In this document: positions 7,716-11,157 of the stretch, piece after piece
Numbering within the stretch: position 1 is the first letter of the stretch
Layout of the letters: the number at the start of each line of letters is the position of its first letter
Assembly (NCBI GenBank): GCA_023418095.1
Contig: JAEZDL010000277.1
Coordinates: 1 to 11,157, forward strand
Source: Bacteroidota bacterium
GTDB lineage: Bacteria > Bacteroidota > Bacteroidia > Flavobacteriales_F > PHOS-HE28
Direction of reading: 5' to 3'
Length of the DNA: 11,157 nucleotides
The notes under the pieces: model-generated
What the model was told of the DNA's origin: nothing
The model's input: the letters and a program-made list of their open reading frames with translations, nothing else
Databases searched by the model: none
Position numbers and translations under genes: made by a program

Positions 7716-8894
7716 TCACTCGGCGTACAAGGCGAGTCCGTTCATCACCGAATCCGCAGGCAACAGGGAATATTCCACAGCATCGCCGTCCTTCACTTTT
7801 CGCAGCCCTTCGAGCAGGATGACATCATCCTTGTCAAGTCCTTGCTCCACCACGAAAAGATGCTGCATCTCCGCGCCGGTCTCCACGCGTCTGCTGTGCA
7901 GCGTACTGTCCTTGTCGATCACGTACACATAGCGGTGATCAAGGATCTCGAACGTGGCCTTCTGTGGAATGAGCAGCACATCATCCAGCTTCGTTCCGAT
8001 CAGGATGTTGCCGGTCTGCCCGTGCCTCAACAGGCCTTCGGGATTGGGAAATGTCGCACGGAAAGCGATGTTGCCGGTGTGATTATCGAAGTCGGCTTCG
8101 ATCGCTGTGATCGCTCCATGTTGATCGAAGATCTCGTTGTTAGCAAGCATCAACCGCACCTGTGTTCCATTGCCCGCCGCATGTTCGCGCTGATAGGCCA
8201 GGTACTCCGCCTCCGGCACATTGAAGTACACCCACATCGAACTGTTGTCGGACAATTCCGTGAGCAGCTCACCTTCATCCAACAGGCTTCCCTTTCGCAC
8301 ATGAAGATGGCCCATGATCCCATCGAACGGTGCCCTGATCTCTGTGAAATCAAGATGCGCCCTGGCCACATCCAGTTCAGCTTTTGCCTTGTCGAGCTTG
8401 GCTTTCGCCAGCGCCAGTTCAGTAGGTGAAACGATATTGCTATCCGCGAGCGCCTTGGTGTTGCGGTATTCGATCTCCGCGAAATCGGCTTCGGCCTTTG
8501 CCTGTTGCACTTCGGCCTCGTACAACACGGGCCAGATGCGGAAAAGCAATTGACCTTCCTTCACCGATCGGCCTTCATCCACGAGGACTTCCTGCAGATA
8601 GCCTTTTTCCAGGGCTCGGAGTTCGATGTGTTGTATCGATCGGATCTGGCAGACGTACTCGCGTTGGACAGTTGTATCGGAAAGGATCGGACGGGTCGCT
8701 GGATAGCGGCCTTGCAGATGGCCGGCGTGCTCATCATGATGCCCGCCGCAACCTGCAAGAGCAAGCAGGATCCCGATGCCGATCGCAAGCAGGATCGATG
8801 GTTGTTCCACTCCTTTTGGTGGTACGATGTGAACGCGTTCTACGCTTCCATGAAGCACGCCGCAGCGCACTTTTTGTCCTACGGAATTGGACAT
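7716..8894 (-). CDS. RND efflux periplasmic adaptor (membrane fusion lipoprotein, HlyD/AcrA-like)
   Basis: The adaptor links the pump to the outer-membrane channel and stabilises the complex in the periplasm. The hydrophobic run ILLAIGIGILLALAGC ends in a strong lipobox (LAGC), so it should be a lipoprotein anchored at that Cys. A histidine-rich stretch follows at once (GGHHDEHAGH). Then come a lipoyl/barrel-sandwich half (ALEKGYLQEVLVDEGRSVKE), an alpha-helical hairpin (about 118-180, rich in A, K, E), and the second lipoyl half (FTEIRAPFDGIMG). Beta-barrel and membrane-proximal domains follow (LRHGQTGNILIGTK, LIPQKATFEI). The start is uncertain. The ATG at 8894 puts 28 residues unlike a signal peptide before the hydrophobic run, and those codons are less G/C-ending than the rest. 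A GTG at 8810 would give a 364-residue protein with the anchor Cys at position 21, but its AAAAGGA sits too close for a normal ribosome-binding site. This is the first gene of the operon. Confidence 0.93.
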   Translation of the reverse strand: MSNSVGQKVRCGVLHGSVERVHIVPPKGVEQPSILLAIGIGILLALAGCGGHHDEHAGHLQGRYPATRPILSDTTVQREYVCQIRSIQHIELRALEKGYLQEVLVDEGRSVKEGQLLFRIWPVLYEAEVQQAKAEADFAEIEYRNTKALADSNIVSPTELALAKAKLDKAKAELDVARAHLDFTEIRAPFDGIMGHLHVRKGSLLDEGELLTELSDNSSMWVYFNVPEAEYLAYQREHAAGNGTQVRLMLANNEIFDQHGAITAIEADFDNHTGNIAFRATFPNPEGLLRHGQTGNILIGTKLDDVLLIPQKATFEILDHRYVYVIDKDSTLHSRRVETGAEMQHLFVVEQGLDKDDVILLEGLRKVKDGDAVEYSLLPADSVMNGLALYAE

Positions 8895-8951
8895 GAACTG
8901 ATGAAAGTTGAAATGATGAAGAGATCCTACGAAACCACAAGGGAACGCTGA
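8811..8951 (+). other. Possible plus-strand gene end (unrecognised, may be chance)
   Basis: If the adaptor really starts near 8810, this segment is not adaptor coding sequence. On the plus strand it reads about 46 codons ending in TGA (8949-8951) with a protein-like composition: FWWYDVNAFYASMKHAAAHF, then LSYGIGHELMKVEMMKRSYE. Its codons end in G or C more often than the competing minus-strand frame. I do not recognise a family. To the left the frame continues antisense through the adaptor gene, so at most this is a truncated 3' end. Chance is a serious alternative. Confidence 0.2.
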
Positions 8952-8965
8952 GGAAAGCCCTTGAC

Positions 8966-9001
8966 GACCCTGGAAAGGGTCAAGCGGGTGAGCTTGTCAC
9001 C
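8966..9001. other. Two adjacent hairpins between small membrane gene and efflux operon
   Basis: GACCCT (8966-8971) pairs with AGGGTC (8976-8981) around a GGAA loop. A further CTT/AAG pairing is possible across a 3-nt bulge. GGTGA (8987-8991) pairs with TCACC (8997-9001) around a 5-nt loop. On the minus strand they follow the stop of the small membrane gene and precede the adaptor gene. They could be a weak terminator or attenuating structure, but there is no U-tract on either strand. Confidence 0.25.
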
Positions 9002-9021
9002 ACGGCTGTAAAAGAAGTTGC

Positions 9022-9327
9022 TTAAGGTGCCGAAGGATGAGAACCCGCCGTTGGCAAAAGATTGCCATACCTGCGGAACTCAGGGAAGCCGAAGACCTGC
9101 TTCGGATAAGTAACAAGCAGCGAAACAGCAGCCGCCCAACAGACTATCACGAATGCAATGAAACCGGTCTTCTGAACCCCATCGAAGGATGCGGGATCTT
9201 TGACCGTCATGCCTTCGATCGCCGTCTGCTGCACATCGGTTGCGGAGGCCGTGATCGGATAACAAAAGAACAGGCCAAGCACCAGCATCAAAGGGAACAA
9301 TAAGCCCTTATGTCGGAAGGATCGCAT
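9022..9327 (-). CDS. Small unrecognised membrane protein with signal peptide, possibly frameshifted at its 3' end
   Basis: I do not recognise the family. From the ATG at 9327 the product is 101 residues. It has a basic N-terminus (MRSFRHKG), a hydrophobic core and a plausible signal-peptidase site after ITASA (about residue 29). A soluble stretch with GMTVKDPASFDGVQ follows. One membrane segment comes next (about residues 55-74, FIAFVIVCWAAAVSLLVTY), then a short basic tail ending SHPSAP. An upstream in-frame ATG at 9372 would add 15 residues before the signal peptide and is less likely. The tail after FPEFRR looks unlike the rest. In another minus-strand frame, 50 codons (9079-8927) read GGFSSFGTLSNFFYSRGDK and end QRSLVVS, so a frameshift near 9030-9083 may have cut the gene short. 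It lies between the oxidoreductase and the efflux operon on the same strand. Confidence 0.55.
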   Translation of the reverse strand: MRSFRHKGLLFPLMLVLGLFFCYPITASATDVQQTAIEGMTVKDPASFDGVQKTGFIAFVIVCWAAAVSLLVTYPKQVFGFPEFRRYGNLLPTAGSHPSAP

Positions 9328-9460
9328 GACCGGCCGGTCTATTTCGGCCGCGAAGCTAGAGGATATGCGCATTCGGGCCGATCAACCCTAACAAATAATT
9401 AACACGATGATGGTTCATGAGATCGATCGATGGAGCATCGAGGACCGATCCGTTCAGTGC
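9328..9460 (-). promoter_or_regulatory. Intergenic region with weak Bacteroidota-type -7 element
   Basis: These 133 nt separate the oxidoreductase stop from the small membrane gene. On the minus strand the A+T-rich patch at 9391-9404 reads TTAATTATTTGT. It resembles the Bacteroidota -7 consensus TAnnTTTG with a mismatch, and no convincing -33 TTG is placed before it. A 12-bp perfect palindrome, GACCGGCCGGTC (9328-9339), sits directly against the proposed ATG. TCGATG/CATCGA (9427-9441) forms a 6-bp stem just after the oxidoreductase stop, without a U-tract. Regulation from here is inference. Confidence 0.2.
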
Positions 9461-11157
9461 TTACCTCATTCGCACTTTCACCACCACGGACTTGCTCGCT
9501 GGCGTACCGCTCTTGTAGGCCTTCAGTTGAAGCGGCACCAGCACGTTCGCTTCCGGAAAATAAGTGGCCACACAACCTGGCGCGATATCGTACGGGATCA
9601 CGAAGAAATCCTCCGCAACACGTTCACGATCGTAATTGCTGATCAGGTCCACACGCTGCATTTCCTTCAATCCGGCAGCTTTCATATCGGCCTTGTTCAT
9701 GAACACGACGCGACGCTCGTTGTGGATCCCGCGGTAACGATCATCCAGCCCATAGATCGTGGTGTTGAATTGATCGTGCGATCGGATGGTCATCATCATG
9801 TACTCGTCTTCGCCGATCGGCCATTGCGGTGTATGATCCACACGGAATTGCGCCTTTCCGCTCGGTGTGGTGAACCTTCCTTCGCGCGGACCGTTCGGCA
9901 GGTAGAACCCATCGGGTTTGCGCACACGTTCATTGTATCGATCGAAGCCGGGGATCACCGCTTCGATCTCATCGCGGATCAGATCGTAGTTGTTCACCAT
10001 CTCGAGCCACGGGAATTCCGATCGGCCTTTCAATGTTCCAGCCGCAAGTCCGCAGACGATCGCCACTTCACTCTTCAGGTGTGGAGCGGCCGGTTCGTGC
10101 GTTCCCTGACTGCGATGCACCACACCCATGCTGTTCTCCACCGAGACGAATTGCGGCTTCCCTTTTTGCAGATCGCGTTCGCTTCTTCCAAGGCAGGGAA
10201 GGATGATCGCCTCTTCGCCAGTTATCACGTGGCTGCGATTCAACTTGGTGCTCACCTGCACTGTCAGATCGCAATTCATCAATGCCCGCGCGGTCTCTTC
10301 ACTGTCCGGCGTTGCACTGATGAAGTTGCCTCCGAGTGCGAAGAACACTTTCGCCCGTCCATCGCGCATCGCTTCGATCGCATCCACGGTATCGAAGCCG
10401 TGTGCGCGCGGTGCCGCGCAGCCGTAACGCCGATCCAGAGCAGCTAGGAATTCCTCTGTTGGTTTTTCATAGATGCCCACGGTGCGATCGCCCTGTACGT
10501 TGCTGTGGCCGCGCACCGGACATGCGCCAGCGCCAGGTTTTCCGAACGCTCCGCGTAAAAGCAAAAGATTCACGATCTGATGCACATTGGCCACGGCATG
10601 CACATGCTGCGTAAGGCCCATCGCCCAGCAGACGATGATCCGATCGGTGGATGCGATCGCATCAGCAAGAAATTGAAGATCTTCGATCGTAACTCCACTG
10701 ATCGCCGCCATAGCCTGCGCATCCACTTCGCGCAGATCGGCGACTAACTGATCGAAACCTTCGGTCTTTTCATTGATGAACGTTCGATCGAAGACCGACC
10801 CTCGCTGGCTATCTTCCTTATCCAGCAACAAGCGCATCACACCTTTCAGCAGCGCGACATCCATGCTGGTGCGCACTGGAATGTGCCGCTCGGAAAGCTT
10901 CATGCCGCCACCGAGCACTGCTGAAACATGCTGCGGGTTGATGAACTGCGCGGTGCCAGCCTCGGGGATCGGGTTGATCTCGACGATGCGTCCACCGTTC
11001 GCGCGGCATTTCTCCAATGCCGACAACATTCGCGGATGGTTCGTACCGGGATTCTGGCCGATCACAAGGATCAGTTTGGAGACATGGATGTCCTCGAGTG
11101 TAACCGTTCCCTTTCCGATCCCGATCGTGGCCGCGAGACCAACACCGGAACTCTCGT
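9461..11157 (-). CDS. FdhF/YdeP-family molybdopterin-dependent oxidoreductase (formate dehydrogenase alpha-like), 5' end outside window
   Basis: This cytoplasmic molybdopterin-guanine-dinucleotide enzyme is related to formate dehydrogenase H. The physiological substrate of the YdeP branch is not established. About 564 C-terminal residues are visible, in frame to the window edge; the family runs to roughly 750-780, so the N-terminal part is missing. Recognisable motifs are SSGVGLAATIGIGKGTVTLE at the edge, LILVIGQNPGTNHPRML (about 11020-11080), FGKPGAGACPVRGHSNVQGD (about 10485-10545) and the MopB C-terminal cofactor-binding domain. That domain contains TIRSHDQFNTTIYGLDDRYRG and ends KSVVVKVRMR at a TAA (complement of 9461-9463). 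The GTG at 11065 is internal and not a start. No frameshift or internal stop is seen, so this copy looks functional. A decayed relative of its C-terminus lies at 2888-3019. Confidence 0.94.
   Translation of the reverse strand, partial: ESSGVGLAATIGIGKGTVTLEDIHVSKLILVIGQNPGTNHPRMLSALEKCRANGGRIVEINPIPEAGTAQFINPQHVSAVLGGGMKLSERHIPVRTSMDVALLKGVMRLLLDKEDSQRGSVFDRTFINEKTEGFDQLVADLREVDAQAMAAISGVTIEDLQFLADAIASTDRIIVCWAMGLTQHVHAVANVHQIVNLLLLRGAFGKPGAGACPVRGHSNVQGDRTVGIYEKPTEEFLAALDRRYGCAAPRAHGFDTVDAIEAMRDGRAKVFFALGGNFISATPDSEETARALMNCDLTVQVSTKLNRSHVITGEEAIILPCLGRSERDLQKGKPQFVSVENSMGVVHRSQGTHEPAAPHLKSEVAIVCGLAAGTLKGRSEFPWLEMVNNYDLIRDEIEAVIPGFDRYNERVRKPDGFYLPNGPREGRFTTPSGKAQFRVDHTPQWPIGEDEYMMMTIRSHDQFNTTIYGLDDRYRGIHNERRVVFMNKADMKAAGLKEMQRVDLISNYDRERVAEDFFVIPYDIAPGCVATYFPEANVLVPLQLKAYKSGTPASKSVVVKVRMR

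Noticed and set aside
9427..9441. Possible intrinsic terminator of the oxidoreductase gene.
   Set aside because: The 6-bp stem with a 3-nt loop has no following U-tract, and GATCGA words are common throughout this sequence.
11090..11120. Apparent frameshift near the right edge of the oxidoreductase gene.
   Set aside because: It came from a transcription slip when complementing; after recheck the frame is continuous (IGIGKGTVTLED).

Overview
The window looks like ordinary chromosome from a Gram-negative bacterium, most likely a comparatively G+C-rich member of the Bacteroidota. This placement is inference. It rests on the style of the proteins (a lipoprotein-type outer-membrane factor, an HAE1-like RND pump), the lack of clear Shine-Dalgarno sequences before most starts, and a dispersed-repeat-like element of a kind I associate with Flavobacteriales genomes. 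No rRNA, tRNA, CRISPR array, intact insertion sequence or phage module is visible.

Layout. Positions 1-2312 (+) hold the C-terminal two thirds of Mfd, the transcription-repair coupling translocase; its start lies before the window. Positions 2313-3037 hold no intact gene. They carry a G+C-rich repeat-like element (2344-2475), small hairpins, an A+T-rich stretch, and two gene remnants that end facing each other. One is the C-terminus of an AlbA_2/Schlafen-type ATP-binding protein (2652-2870, +). The other is the C-terminus of an FdhF/YdeP-family molybdopterin oxidoreductase (2888-3019, -).

Positions 3038-8894 (-) are a complete tripartite RND efflux operon, transcribed in the order membrane-fusion lipoprotein, inner-membrane pump, outer-membrane factor. 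Spacing is tight, with a 14-nt gap and then a 4-nt ATGA stop/start overlap. The three products should form one envelope-spanning, proton-driven export machine. Upstream of it (9022-9327, -) is a small unrecognised membrane protein whose 3' end may be frameshifted. From 9461 to the right edge (-) is the C-terminal part of an apparently functional FdhF/YdeP-family oxidoreductase.

The most interesting point is the small fossil island at 2652-3019. The decayed fdhF-like end is a diverged paralogue of the intact gene 6.4 kb away, in the same orientation, so the efflux operon is bracketed by two fdhF-type 3' ends. I see no convincing undescribed system; the second-look items are these remnants, the repeat element, start-site and frame problems around 8800-9100, and an Asp-Asn variant of the pump's proton-relay pair.
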